A DNA stretch of 64,000 nucleotides from Xylanibacter ruminicola (lineage in GTDB: Bacteria > Bacteroidota > Bacteroidia > Bacteroidales > Bacteroidaceae). Positions 1-8,026 of this stretch are shown here, piece by piece. The position numbers were made by a program, and so were the translations under genes. The notes below the pieces were generated by a model. It was not told where the DNA came from and ran no database searches. It was given only the letters and a program-made list of their open reading frames with translations. The stretch is from the NCBI GenBank assembly GCA_015060625.1, contig SUYC01000011.1, forward strand, positions 62,001-126,000, given 5' to 3'. Positions within the stretch are counted from its first letter, which is position 1, and every line of letters begins with the position of its first letter.

Positions 1-653
1 TGGTTTTTCAGCCAGCGCACCGTTTTAAACTTAAAGCAATTATACGTCTCGTTGGTGCTTAGGTTCAGCAGATACTGCTTCATGCCACCCACGCTGCGGT
101 CGATACTCATGTTGTTATCGTTCAGGATAATCAGCAGGTTGTTGGGACTGCTCGAAACGTTGTTCAGTCCTTCAAAAGCCAGTCCGCCGCTCAGTGCGCC
201 GTCGCCAATCACCGCTACCACGTGACGATCGTGTTTGCCTTCCAGCTCAGCCGCTACGGCCATACCCAGGGCAGCCGATACGGAGTTACTTGCGTGTCCG
301 CAGGCAAACGTGTCGTATTCGCTCTCCTGTGGCGATGGGAAGGGCTTGATACCACCCAGCTTACGGTTCGTACAGAATCGGTCCTTTCGGCCCGTCAGTA
401 TCTTATGTCCATAAGCCTGGTGTCCCACGTCCCAAACAATTCTGTCTTCGGGGGTGTTATATACATAATGCAGTGCGACCGTAATTTCGGCCACACCTAA
501 GCTCGATGCTAAGTGTCCAGGGTTCACTGCCACCTCTTCGATGATGTCGCGTCGCAGTTCGTCGCACACCTGTGGCAAATCATCCACCTTCAGTTTACGC
601 AAATCATCAGGTGTCTGGATCTTATTTAATAGAGTAAACTCAGTTTTTTTCAC
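1..653 (-). CDS. dxs: 1-deoxy-D-xylulose-5-phosphate synthase, N-terminal part (cut by window edge)
   Basis: Thiamine-diphosphate enzyme that condenses pyruvate and glyceraldehyde-3-phosphate, the first step of the MEP isoprenoid pathway in the cytosol. About 217 residues are visible. The start reads [18 protein letters not shown], followed by the family signatures [42 protein letters not shown] and the ThDP-binding [15 protein letters not shown] near residue 150. The start is a GTG at 653: no in-frame ATG lies nearby, and the alignment of the N-terminus with other Bacteroidales Dxs proteins as I know them fits it. A very good promoter lies 25 nt upstream. The C-terminal half is outside the window. 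No oddity seen in the visible part. Confidence 0.96.
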   Translation of the reverse strand, partial: MKKTEFTLLNKIQTPDDLRKLKVDDLPQVCDELRRDIIEEVAVNPGHLASSLGVAEITVALHYVYNTPEDRIVWDVGHQAYGHKILTGRKDRFCTNRKLGGIKPFPSPQESEYDTFACGHASNSVSAALGMAVAAELEGKHDRHVVAVIGDGALSGGLAFEGLNNVSSSPNNLLIILNDNNMSIDRSVGGMKQYLLNLSTNETYNCFKFKTVRWLKN

Positions 654-677
654 ACAAATAATTGTTTATTTCGAGTG

Positions 678-708
678 CAAAGATATACATTTATTATTAA
701 ACGGCAAA
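678..708 (-). promoter_or_regulatory. Bacteroidota-type promoter of dxs
   Basis: On the minus strand a TTTG (708-705) is followed after 19 bp by TATCTTTG (685-678), a full match to the -33 TTTG / -7 TAnnTTTG consensus known from Bacteroides. It lies 24 nt before the GTG start of dxs and supports that start. Confidence 0.85.
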
Positions 709-730
709 ATATATTTGCATTTTTCTTAGT

Positions 731-1363
731 TTAAATCTGCCCGCTTTCCACCATCAGCACCACGCGTTCGGTCAGTCGGTCCACGCCCTGTGCATCGTAC
801 TCCTTTTTCAGACTGGCGCCGAATCCCCAGGCAAACACCTGCCAGAATCCTGCTCTCAGTGGTCCCATAAAGGCTTTGATCATGTCGTAGCTGCTTGAGT
901 GGCATTCGCGGTCAATCAGTTTTATCAGCAGCTTTCCTTGGCTGTATGTTAGTTTTTTCATCTTAGGTTTGTATGTTTTAAAAATGTCAGCCTCCACGCG
1001 CTTCATGTGTTCCGCCTTTTCCTTATCAGTCTGTAGCGTCTCCAGATATTCGGTCGTTTCAATCAGCATCATGCGTGCCTCTTTGGCTATGGGCAGCACT
1101 TTTTTTACGTTGTTCACCAGGCGCATATACTGTTGTGCCTGCTTTTTGTTTTTAAAAGTCAGCTGTGGATACACATACACTGGGTTCATCTCCATATATT
1201 GTATGCTGTCTCCCTCGTGCAGTACTTTTCCCACCTTCACGGTAGGCACAAAGGTCGGTGAGTCCATCTCCGCCAGCACCTGCTCAGCGGTAATCCGTTG
1301 TTCCTCCTGCGCCTGTGCGCCAACAGCCCAACAGAATAATGCGATGATCAACCCTTTTCTCAT
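731..1363 (-). CDS. DUF4294 family protein, exported
   Basis: A 210-residue protein with a signal peptide (MRKGLIIALFCWAVGAQAQ). Residues about 55-200 carry the DUF4294 pattern, for example the stretch around YPQLTFKNKKQAQQYMRLV, VKKVLPIAKEA, KKLTYSQGKLLIKLIDRE and a C-terminal FWQVFAWGFGASLKKEYD. The family is restricted to Bacteroidota and has no established function; an envelope location is inferred from the signal peptide. It stands alone between dxs and a divergent outer-membrane protein gene. A TACCTTTG box ends only 8 nt before the ATG, so the transcript is probably leaderless or nearly so. Confidence 0.85.
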   Translation of the reverse strand: MRKGLIIALFCWAVGAQAQEEQRITAEQVLAEMDSPTFVPTVKVGKVLHEGDSIQYMEMNPVYVYPQLTFKNKKQAQQYMRLVNNVKKVLPIAKEARMMLIETTEYLETLQTDKEKAEHMKRVEADIFKTYKPKMKKLTYSQGKLLIKLIDRECHSSSYDMIKAFMGPLRAGFWQVFAWGFGASLKKEYDAQGVDRLTERVVLMVESGQI

Positions 1364-1371
1364 TTCGGCTG

Positions 1372-1379
1372 CAAAGGTA
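1372..1379 (-). promoter_or_regulatory. -7 box of the DUF4294 gene
   Basis: TACCTTTG on the minus strand, 8 nt before the ATG at 1363. No clear -33 TTTG at the usual spacing. The stretch from the box through the start codon (TACCTTTGCAG, then CCGAAATGA) is almost identical to that of miaB at 20590-20571. Confidence 0.7.
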
Positions 1380-1600
1380 CAAAAAAAAACGCAACGACAT
1401 CATTCCGTTACGACTTTTTAAACTTTCTGATATGATTGTCAATTGTCAATTAAGAATGAAAAATCTTCATTGGCTTAAGGGCACCGTCGCAATTCGCGAC
1501 ATTGCCTACCACTTGATCAAAGGATTCTACGATGGCAATATGAGTGCCACCTATCGTCTGTATAAGGAGTATGGCTTCCTTGCGCTAATTCCTTTAAAGC

Positions 1601-1637
1601 AAATTCACTGTATTTGATTACCAATTTCAGTGAATTT
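1601..1637. repeat. Inverted repeat, 10-bp arms
   Basis: AAATTCACTG (1601-1610) and its exact reverse complement CAGTGAATTT (1628-1637) with a 17-nt spacer. A third, related half-site, ACTGAATTT, follows at 1651-1659 just before the -33 element of the next gene. No T-run follows the second arm closely enough for a typical terminator, so an operator is as likely as a terminator. Confidence 0.5.
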
Positions 1638-1661
1638 GTTTTTCAAATTTACTGAATTTAT

Positions 1662-1692
1662 TTTGTTGTTTCTAAATTTTTCTATACCTTTG
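1662..1692 (+). promoter_or_regulatory. Bacteroidota-type promoter of the HHH outer-membrane protein gene
   Basis: TTTG (1662-1665), 19-bp spacer, TACCTTTG (1685-1692): a full consensus match. It is followed after 25 nt by the ATG at 1718. Confidence 0.88.
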
Positions 1693-1717
1693 CACCGTCA
1701 AAAGATTCGCTAAATTA

Positions 1718-3565
1718 ATGAAACTAAGATTATCGTTACTACTCTTACTGCCATTCCTGGGCTTAAAAGCGCAGGAATCGCATGAATGGGAGACGTACTT
1801 GAACCAGGTGATGACGGCTGAGGATGCGGCTTCGGATGGTTGGCAGCAGACTTACGACCTGCTGAGCGACCTGGTTCAGCATCCCATCAATATTAATACT
1901 GCCACCCGCGAGCAGTTGGAGGCCATCCCTTTTTTGTCGGCACAACAGGTAGAGGAATTGATGGATTATCTGCATCACTATGCGCCGATGAGATCAACGG
2001 CTGAACTGCGACTGATGAAACTGTTGACACCAGCTCAACGTGAACTGCTGAGTTACTGTGTTTATATCGGTGAGCGCGAAACTAAACGCTACCTGCACCA
2101 TGAGCTGACTGCCACCGCTAAACTGCCACTGAGCGACGGACACTGGTTTCGTTACCAGATGCAATATGGCGATCGGTTGAAAGTCGGACTGGTGGGCGAT
2201 GCGGATGCCGACGAACCCTTTCTGCGCGATTGTAACCGATGGGGCTACGACTATTATGCACCTTATGTGCAGCTGAACCACTGGAGGCGCCTAGAGACAT
2301 TGGTGCTAGGCAGCTACAAGGTAAGCATGGGTATGGGACTGGTGATGAACAACAGCTTTAGCTTGGGAAAGATAGCCATGCTGCAGAACTTGGGTCGCAG
2401 CACCAATACGTTAAGGGCGCATGCGTCGCGTTCGGAATACGCACTGCAAGGGGTAGGCGCTACTCTGAAATTGGGCCGTGGCTGGCAGGCAACAGCGTTT
2501 GTGGGTGATGTGCCGATGGATGCCACACTCAACAAGGATGGCAGTGCCCGTACGATACTCACCACAGGCTATCACCGCACCGACAGCGAAATCAGCAAGA
2601 AGCATAATATGCATGCCTTGAAAACGGGCGGCACCCTGCGTTATACGGGGCACGGACTGCACTTAGGACTGAACGCGCTCTACGTGTACCTGAGTCGTCC
2701 GTTACAACCGAACATCCAACAACTATACAACTTGTACAAACCGCAAGGTAGCCGATTTGTGAACATGAGCATGGAGTATGGTTATGTCAATAGTCGCTGG
2801 GCATTGAATGGCGAAACGGCCTTGGATGGCAACGGACATATAGCTACGATTAACAGTGCGAGCGTGGCGATGGGCAACGGACTGACGTTGATGGCGCTGC
2901 AACGATTTTACCAGTATCGCTACACCTCACTGGATGCACAGAGTTATAGCGACGGTGGTAGCGTGCAGAACGAGAGTGGCTTGTACGTGGGAGCCACTTG
3001 GCAGACTTCGAATCAATGGCAGCTGATGGCTTATGTCGATTGGGCTTATCATCCATGGGTGAGGTATCGACAACCGGCTGGCACTTATACGACGGACTAT
3101 CTGTTGCAGGCAATGTACACCACTGGCAGCTGGAAACTGAGCGGCAGATTCCGTCTGAAATCGCAGCATCAGGAACGCCGCACACGGCTGACGGCAGAGT
3201 ATAACAGCAACAGCGGATTAGTGATGCGCACCCAACTGGATGGCGTCTGTATGGGTGAAAAAAATACGGAAACGGGTGCCATGGTGAGCGAGAGTCTGGC
3301 CTATACCTATCAATGGTTGCGACTGAATGCAGGAGCAGGCTATTTTCGTACGGACAGTTACGACACCAGAATGTTTGTATATGAGAACGGACCGTTATAT
3401 ACTTATACCATGCAACAGTTGTATGGCGAGGGCATACGCTACTGGCTGATGCTCCGGGTAAAAATCGGACAAATGATGCTGCTCACAGCTAAAATGGGGG
3501 TGAACAACACCTTCTCTCGTCCATCCAAAACGGATGCGCAAGTTCAACTGCGACTTAAGATCTGA
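1718..3565 (+). CDS. Helix-hairpin-helix protein with predicted outer-membrane beta-barrel
   Basis: A 615-residue protein with a signal peptide (MKLRLSLLLLLPFLGLKAQ). Residues about 50-120 form a helix-hairpin-helix module of the ComEA/HHH_3 type (HPININTATREQLEAIPFLS). From about 130 to the end the sequence is made of alternating beta strands rich in aromatic, Gly and Asn residues and ends in QVQLRLKI, which suits an outer-membrane barrel. Proteins with this layout are common in Bacteroidales and are annotated only as helix-hairpin-helix proteins; the function is unknown. DNA binding by the HHH part is possible but not shown. The last 22 bp overlap the 3' end of the convergent GT4 gene. Confidence 0.8.
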   Translation: MKLRLSLLLLLPFLGLKAQESHEWETYLNQVMTAEDAASDGWQQTYDLLSDLVQHPININTATREQLEAIPFLSAQQVEELMDYLHHYAPMRSTAELRLMKLLTPAQRELLSYCVYIGERETKRYLHHELTATAKLPLSDGHWFRYQMQYGDRLKVGLVGDADADEPFLRDCNRWGYDYYAPYVQLNHWRRLETLVLGSYKVSMGMGLVMNNSFSLGKIAMLQNLGRSTNTLRAHASRSEYALQGVGATLKLGRGWQATAFVGDVPMDATLNKDGSARTILTTGYHRTDSEISKKHNMHALKTGGTLRYTGHGLHLGLNALYVYLSRPLQPNIQQLYNLYKPQGSRFVNMSMEYGYVNSRWALNGETALDGNGHIATINSASVAMGNGLTLMALQRFYQYRYTSLDAQSYSDGGSVQNESGLYVGATWQTSNQWQLMAYVDWAYHPWVRYRQPAGTYTTDYLLQAMYTTGSWKLSGRFRLKSQHQERRTRLTAEYNSNSGLVMRTQLDGVCMGEKNTETGAMVSESLAYTYQWLRLNAGAGYFRTDSYDTRMFVYENGPLYTYTMQQLYGEGIRYWLMLRVKIGQMMLLTAKMGVNNTFSRPSKTDAQVQLRLKI

Positions 3566-4689
3566 TGGTAGAGCTGATGAACCTGACCGGCGACATCAAG
3601 ACCGGCGAAACGCTGCACATACTTCTGACTGCGCAGGATGCGCTCCTCGCGGTTGGGACTACCAACGAGCGAACGGCGGATGGCATCTGCCATGCCTAAC
3701 ACATCGCCCGGTTTGACATAGATGCTGTCGGGACCGCCTGCCTCTTCTAAGCACGAACCGCTACAAGCCACTACTGGCAGACCGCAACGGATGGCCTCGA
3801 TGATGGGAATACCAAATCCTTCGTAAACACTGGGATAGACAAAGGCTTCGGCCATGGCGTAATGGGCGGGCAGATGCTCGTCGGGCACGCCATGCAACAC
3901 ACGCACGCGCTGCTGCAATTGGTGGCGCTGCGCAAAAGCCACCACCTGCTGGGTGTAAGGGGTGGGGCGGCCAATGATGACCAGTGACACGTCGGAGGGC
4001 AGATAGGGCAGCGCCTGAACGGCCTGTAGCACGTTTTTACGAGCTTCGATGGTGCCTACATTCAGAATAAATCGTTGGGGCAACTGGTAGTGATGAGCCA
4101 CCTGCTGCAGCATGGCGGCATCGGTCTCGGCACCGAAACGCTGCGCACAGCTCTGATAGATGAGCGAGATGCGATCGGGCGACACTTGACCGAACTCGAT
4201 GATGTCGCGACGGGTGCACTCGCTGATGGCGATGATATGTGTGGCCTCGCGCAGGGTGCGACGGAACTTCCAGGTGTAGAGACGCACATCGATGGGATTG
4301 TAGAACTCAGGATGGCGCAGGAAGATGAGGTCGTGGATGGTGACGATGCTGGGGATGCCGCTCTCGCGGATGCCAACAGGCAACTCGCCCGACAAACCGT
4401 GATAGAGCTGCACACCATCACGCAGGAGATCGCGGATGATATAGTGACTGCGCCACAGCGACGGCAGGTGGGTGGTGAGCACGGTGTGGGGATAGCGGAA
4501 AGTGATGTTGGGACGCTGGAGTATCTGATTGCGCAGATGCTGGCGACCAGCATCTGGGGCATAGAGACTGAGCTGCAGAGGATACTGCGACAAGTCGTTG
4601 ACCAGCGTGCGGCCATAGGCGCCCAGGCCTGTGCCGTTGCGAACGATGCGCTTGGCATCGAAACCGATGTGAAGGAGTGTGTCGCTCAT
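3544..4689 (-). CDS. Glycosyltransferase family 4
   Basis: A 381-residue GT-B glycosyltransferase, retaining, using an NDP-sugar donor at the cytoplasmic face. The N-terminal Rossmann half starts MSDTLLHIGFDAKRIV with the acceptor-side GLGAYGR loop. The C-terminal half has the donor-binding signatures GTIEARKN, VIIGRPTPYTQ and the EX7E-type motif YPSVYEGFGIPIIEAIRCG. The ATG at 4689 is chosen because longer frames would run into gtrA. It lies 13 bp behind gtrA and is very probably cotranscribed with it. The sugar specificity cannot be read from sequence. It belongs to the surface-glycan block that extends to 17384. Confidence 0.9.
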   Translation of the reverse strand: MSDTLLHIGFDAKRIVRNGTGLGAYGRTLVNDLSQYPLQLSLYAPDAGRQHLRNQILQRPNITFRYPHTVLTTHLPSLWRSHYIIRDLLRDGVQLYHGLSGELPVGIRESGIPSIVTIHDLIFLRHPEFYNPIDVRLYTWKFRRTLREATHIIAISECTRRDIIEFGQVSPDRISLIYQSCAQRFGAETDAAMLQQVAHHYQLPQRFILNVGTIEARKNVLQAVQALPYLPSDVSLVIIGRPTPYTQQVVAFAQRHQLQQRVRVLHGVPDEHLPAHYAMAEAFVYPSVYEGFGIPIIEAIRCGLPVVACSGSCLEEAGGPDSIYVKPGDVLGMADAIRRSLVGSPNREERILRSQKYVQRFAGLDVAGQVHQLYHQILSRS

Positions 4690-4702
4690 GATAAAAATGC
4701 TA

Positions 4703-5092
4703 TTATTGTGGGGTTTTCTTGAAATGCTTGAATACAAAACGCACCATGACGAAATTGGTGGGCACAGCGATGGCCAGCACCGCCAGCGGGGCAACCGCAC
4801 GGCTGAGTCCTATCCATAGGAAGAAGTTGAACAGCACGATATGCAGCACGTAGTTGACCGCATGGGCGCCACTAAAACCGATGCCGTTGCGGGCAGAAGT
4901 TTTTTCGCGGAAGGTGAAGTGGGCCGACAGATAGTAGTTGACCAAGAAACTGACGATATAACCCACGGTATAGGCAATGTTAACCTCGATAAAGTGCTGC
5001 AGCAACCAGTACACACCATAGTGGATGGCGGCGGCGGTAGTGCCCACGATACCGAAGCGAACTATCTGGAAAAATGTTTCTTTATCCAACAT
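4703..5092 (-). CDS. GtrA family membrane protein
   Basis: A 129-residue protein with four predicted membrane spans, starting MLDKETFFQIVRFGIVGTTA and containing NYYLSAHFTFRE, the usual GtrA core. GtrA proteins are thought to flip undecaprenyl-phosphate-linked sugars across the inner membrane for glycan modification. The ATG at 5092 is preferred: a TTG 21 bp upstream lies inside the -7 box. It is divergent from a unit carrying a GtrB-like GT2 and a GT87 protein, which are the expected partners of a Gtr-type system (inference). Confidence 0.88.
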   Translation of the reverse strand: MLDKETFFQIVRFGIVGTTAAAIHYGVYWLLQHFIEVNIAYTVGYIVSFLVNYYLSAHFTFREKTSARNGIGFSGAHAVNYVLHIVLFNFFLWIGLSRAVAPLAVLAIAVPTNFVMVRFVFKHFKKTPQ

Positions 5093-5110
5093 GAATATCA
5101 AATTTTGGTG

Positions 5111-5148
5111 CAAAGATACAAATAATTCGGTATAATTTACTACCTTTG
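5111..5148. promoter_or_regulatory. Divergent promoter pair: gtrA (minus) and polysaccharide deacetylase (plus)
   Basis: TATCTTTG on the minus strand (5118-5111) serves gtrA and TACCTTTG on the plus strand (5141-5148) serves the deacetylase. The two -7 boxes are 22 bp apart, so the two polymerase footprints must overlap. Neither has a good -33 TTTG. Confidence 0.75.
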
Positions 5149-5172
5149 CACCAAATTATACTAATTATTATC

Positions 5173-5949
5173 ATGATACTACTGAGTTTTGATACCGAAG
5201 AGTTTGATGTGCCCCGCGAGCATGGCGTGGATTTTACATTACAACAGGGTATGGATGTATCTAAGGAAGGCACACGCCGCATACTTGACTGCTTGAAACA
5301 GAATGGTGTGCAGGCAACCTTTTTTTGCACAGGTAATTTTGCAGAGAATGCACCCGAACTGATGCAACGGATTATGGACGAAGGGCACGAAGTGGCCTGT
5401 CATGGTGTGGACCACTGGCAGCCCACAGAGAGTGACTTTGTGCGCTCGAAAGAGATTGTTGAACGCGTAACGGGCCGACAGGTGTACGGCTATCGACAAC
5501 CGCGCATGTTCCCCGTGGTGGAGAGTGAAATAAAACGGGCGGGCTACCGCTACAACTCGAGTCTGAACCCGGCGTTCATCCCCGGGCGATATATGCATCT
5601 AACCGAGCCCAGAACATGGTTTATGAAGGACGGGGTGATGCAGATACCAGCATCGGTGACACCGCTGATCAGATTCCCGCTATTCTGGCTGGCACTGCAC
5701 AATCTGCCGCAAAGCCTGTATCACTGGATGGTGCGACGGGTGCTGAAGAAAGACGGCTACTTTGTGACTTACTTCCACCCATGGGAGTTTTACGACCTGA
5801 AGGAACACCCGGAGTTTAAGATGCCCCTGATTATTAAAAATCACAGCGGTCGCGAGATGGTGGGCCGACTGGACCGACTGATTAAGATGCTGAAAGCCCA
5901 AGGGCACACATTCATAACCTATACGGAATTTACTGACAAGCAACTATAA
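5173..5949 (+). CDS. Polysaccharide deacetylase family protein (NodB fold, CE4-like)
   Basis: A 258-residue protein without signal peptide, starting MILLSFDTEEFDVP. NodB-fold metal and catalytic positions are visible: D7 (and D12) in SFDTEEFD, H77 and H81 in CHGVDHW, R108 in YGYRQPR, and FHPWEFYD near the C-terminus. The family removes N-acetyl (sometimes O-acetyl) groups from saccharides; similar proteins sit in polysaccharide and glycolipid clusters. The ATG at 5173 is chosen because the upstream TTG lies in the -7 box. It is the first gene of a plus-strand unit with the GT2 and GT87 genes that follow. Substrate is unknown; a membrane-bound lipid-linked sugar is plausible from context. Confidence 0.85.
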   Translation: MILLSFDTEEFDVPREHGVDFTLQQGMDVSKEGTRRILDCLKQNGVQATFFCTGNFAENAPELMQRIMDEGHEVACHGVDHWQPTESDFVRSKEIVERVTGRQVYGYRQPRMFPVVESEIKRAGYRYNSSLNPAFIPGRYMHLTEPRTWFMKDGVMQIPASVTPLIRFPLFWLALHNLPQSLYHWMVRRVLKKDGYFVTYFHPWEFYDLKEHPEFKMPLIIKNHSGREMVGRLDRLIKMLKAQGHTFITYTEFTDKQL

Positions 5950-5967
5950 GAAAACAGCAACGAATGT

Positions 5968-6915
5968 ATGAAAACGATTACAATTATACTACCTGCTTAT
6001 AACGAAGAGTCGTCGTTCGAGCTACTGAAAGAACGGATGAGTATGGTGGTGAAACAGAACCCAGGGTACAATTGGGAATTTCTATTGGTTAACGATGGCA
6101 GTAGCGATCATACGCTGCAGCAGATGGTGAAACTGCACCGTGAGGACCAACACTACTGCTATCTGGACCTGAGCCGCAACTACGGCAAGGAGATAGCGAT
6201 GATGGCTGGCTTTGACTATGCCAAAGGAGATGCAGTGATAGTGATGGATGCCGACATGCAACATCCGATAGATGTGATACCCGAGATGCTGCAATACTGG
6301 GAGCAGGGTTACGATGATGTGTATGCCACCCGCATGGACAGTAAGGAGAGTTGGCTGAAGCGTAAGACATCGCATTGGTACTACCAACTGCTGCAATCGG
6401 TTACCAAGGTGCCCATACAGAAGGATACCGGCGACTTCCGATTGCTGGACCGCTCGTGCGTAGAGGCCTTGAAGCAGATGCGCGAAACCGAGCGTAACAC
6501 CAAGGGTATGTACTCGTGGATAGGATTCCGCAAAAAAGGTATCGGCTACAAGCAACTGGAGCGGCAGAAGGGTGAAAGTAAATGGAGCACGCGTGCGTTG
6601 CTGCACTTGGCGCTGAACGGCATCATGTCGTACACCACAGCACCGTTGCGAATAGCATCGGTGATGGGACTCATTGTGTCGTTTGTGGCTTTCCTGTATC
6701 TCATATATATCATTGTGGTAACAAACCTGTATGGCGATCCGGTTCAGGGCTATCCTACCATGATGGTAACGATACTCTTCTTGGGTGGTATTCAGCTGTT
6801 GAGCTTGGGTGTTCTGGGTGAGTATGTGGCAAAGATTTTTAATGAAGTGAAGGGCCGACCGGGCTACTTCCTGAACTCGTATAATGGCGAACGAAACCAT
6901 GTGGCAAAAAATTAA
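5968..6915 (+). CDS. Polyprenyl-phosphate glycosyltransferase, GT2, GtrB-like
   Basis: A 315-residue GT-A protein that would transfer a sugar from an NDP donor to undecaprenyl phosphate. The N-terminal catalytic part has ILPAYNEE, VNDGSSDHT, the metal-binding DAD (94-96, in VIVMDADMQHP) and the TGDFRLLDR motif. Two membrane helices follow at about 228-255 and 265-290, the layout of GtrB/DPM1-type enzymes. The gene lies 18 bp after the deacetylase and overlaps the next gene by 32 bp. With gtrA and the GT87 proteins it completes the parts list of a Gtr-type glycan-decoration system. Confidence 0.92.
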   Translation: MKTITIILPAYNEESSFELLKERMSMVVKQNPGYNWEFLLVNDGSSDHTLQQMVKLHREDQHYCYLDLSRNYGKEIAMMAGFDYAKGDAVIVMDADMQHPIDVIPEMLQYWEQGYDDVYATRMDSKESWLKRKTSHWYYQLLQSVTKVPIQKDTGDFRLLDRSCVEALKQMRETERNTKGMYSWIGFRKKGIGYKQLERQKGESKWSTRALLHLALNGIMSYTTAPLRIASVMGLIVSFVAFLYLIYIIVVTNLYGDPVQGYPTMMVTILFLGGIQLLSLGVLGEYVAKIFNEVKGRPGYFLNSYNGERNHVAKN

Positions 6916-8026
6916 GAACATTAAGAATAAAGAACAGATATTATTTTGGTTGGGACTGATTATTATGGTGGCAGCAACTGCCATCGAAACGCTGCGTGGC
7001 AGGGCCAGCAACTACTATGTGTACAGCGATGCCACCAACATGTTCTGGCACGGACTGACACCTTACACCCAACAGTTTATTACCGACCATGGGCGCTATT
7101 TCCTTTATACTCCCGTGTTTACCACGCTGTTTGCACCTATCCTACTGCTGCCCAAATGGTTTGGGGCGTTTGTGTGGAATTGCGGATTATATGCCCTGAT
7201 GGTAATGGCCATCAGAACACTGCCGGGCGAGGTGAACAAATATCGAACCAAGATTTTTGCCTTTCTGCTGTTGTTGATTGTACAGGGGACCTTCTGTTTT
7301 CAGTATAACTTAGTGGTGTGTGCGCTGTTCCTGCTGGCCTTTACGCTGATGGAGCGCAACCATCCGTTGTGGGCGGTGCTGCTGATAATGATTTCGGCTA
7401 CCACTAAGATTTACGGCGGTATAGAGCTGGCGCTGCTGTTGTGCTACCCCAAAATGTGGCGTAACTTAGGCGCTGCGGTGCTGATGGGCGTGGGGTTGCT
7501 GCTACTACCAGCCATGAACCCGACGTTTGAACACCCGCTGGATCTGTACCGACAGATGGGCATGATGCTTACCCAGCACGGCGATTCGGGTACCTGGGCA
7601 GGACTATTGTTTGCACCTGTACTGCGCGATGTGCTGTTGCCCAATATGCGTGCCATACAATTGGGCGTGTTGGTGGTCTTGGCCGTCATCTTCTTCTGGA
7701 AGAAGAAACTATGGGGCGATTTCAGATTCAAAGTATCGGCGTTAGCTGTGATGATGGGCTACGTGATACTGTTTAGTGACAGTCCGGAAACGCATACGTA
7801 CATCATCGCTTTGGCAGGCTACCAGATGGTGTTCTGGCTGCAGCCTAAGCGTACAAAAACAGATTGGGTCATCTTCTGGCTACTGTTCGTCAACTTCTGT
7901 ATCTTCCCCGTTGATGCGCTCTGTCCGGTGGCTGTATATAAATTCTTTCACTATAATTTCTGGTTTGATATCTACTGCATGACGTTGGCTTGGGGCCGCA
8001 TGATCTGGGCGGTGGTCAAGGCATAG
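6884..8026 (+). CDS. GT87-type (DUF2029) polytopic glycosyltransferase, first copy
   Basis: A 380-residue integral membrane protein with about nine to ten predicted spans. The first large loop holds the acidic YSDATNMFWHGLTPY, the position of the catalytic acid in GT-C enzymes that take sugars from polyprenyl phosphate at the periplasmic side. SATTKIYGG and the following Leu-rich spans match the DUF2029/GT87 pattern. It starts 32 bp inside the GT2 gene, which suggests coupled translation. Its last 55 bp overlap the tail of the second GT87 gene, which is convergent. Donor and acceptor are unknown. Confidence 0.85.
   Translation: MANETMWQKIKNIKNKEQILFWLGLIIMVAATAIETLRGRASNYYVYSDATNMFWHGLTPYTQQFITDHGRYFLYTPVFTTLFAPILLLPKWFGAFVWNCGLYALMVMAIRTLPGEVNKYRTKIFAFLLLLIVQGTFCFQYNLVVCALFLLAFTLMERNHPLWAVLLIMISATTKIYGGIELALLLCYPKMWRNLGAAVLMGVGLLLLPAMNPTFEHPLDLYRQMGMMLTQHGDSGTWAGLLFAPVLRDVLLPNMRAIQLGVLVVLAVIFFWKKKLWGDFRFKVSALAVMMGYVILFSDSPETHTYIIALAGYQMVFWLQPKRTKTDWVIFWLLFVNFCIFPVDALCPVAVYKFFHYNFWFDIYCMTLAWGRMIWAVVKA

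Larger units (their letters stand above)
1364..1717. other. 354-bp divergent intergenic region with possible gene remnant
   Basis: Holds the promoters of both flanking genes, a 7-bp tandem repeat ATTGTCA x2 (1435-1448), a 61-codon open frame (1432-1617, plus strand) and an inverted repeat at 1601-1637. The open frame has coding-like codon choice from about 1460 to 1590 (residues GTVAIRDIAYHLIKGFYDG and following) but no family I recognise, no promoter of its own and starts inside the repeat. It may be the tail of a lost gene. I do not call it as a gene. Confidence 0.4.

Noticed and set aside
222..500. Plus-strand 92-codon open frame
   Set aside because: It is antisense to dxs, whose protein sequence is unmistakable, and its product resembles nothing.
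4075..4722. Plus-strand 215-codon open frame
   Set aside because: It lies antisense to the GT4 gene, which has full family motifs; long antisense frames are common opposite such GC-rich third positions.
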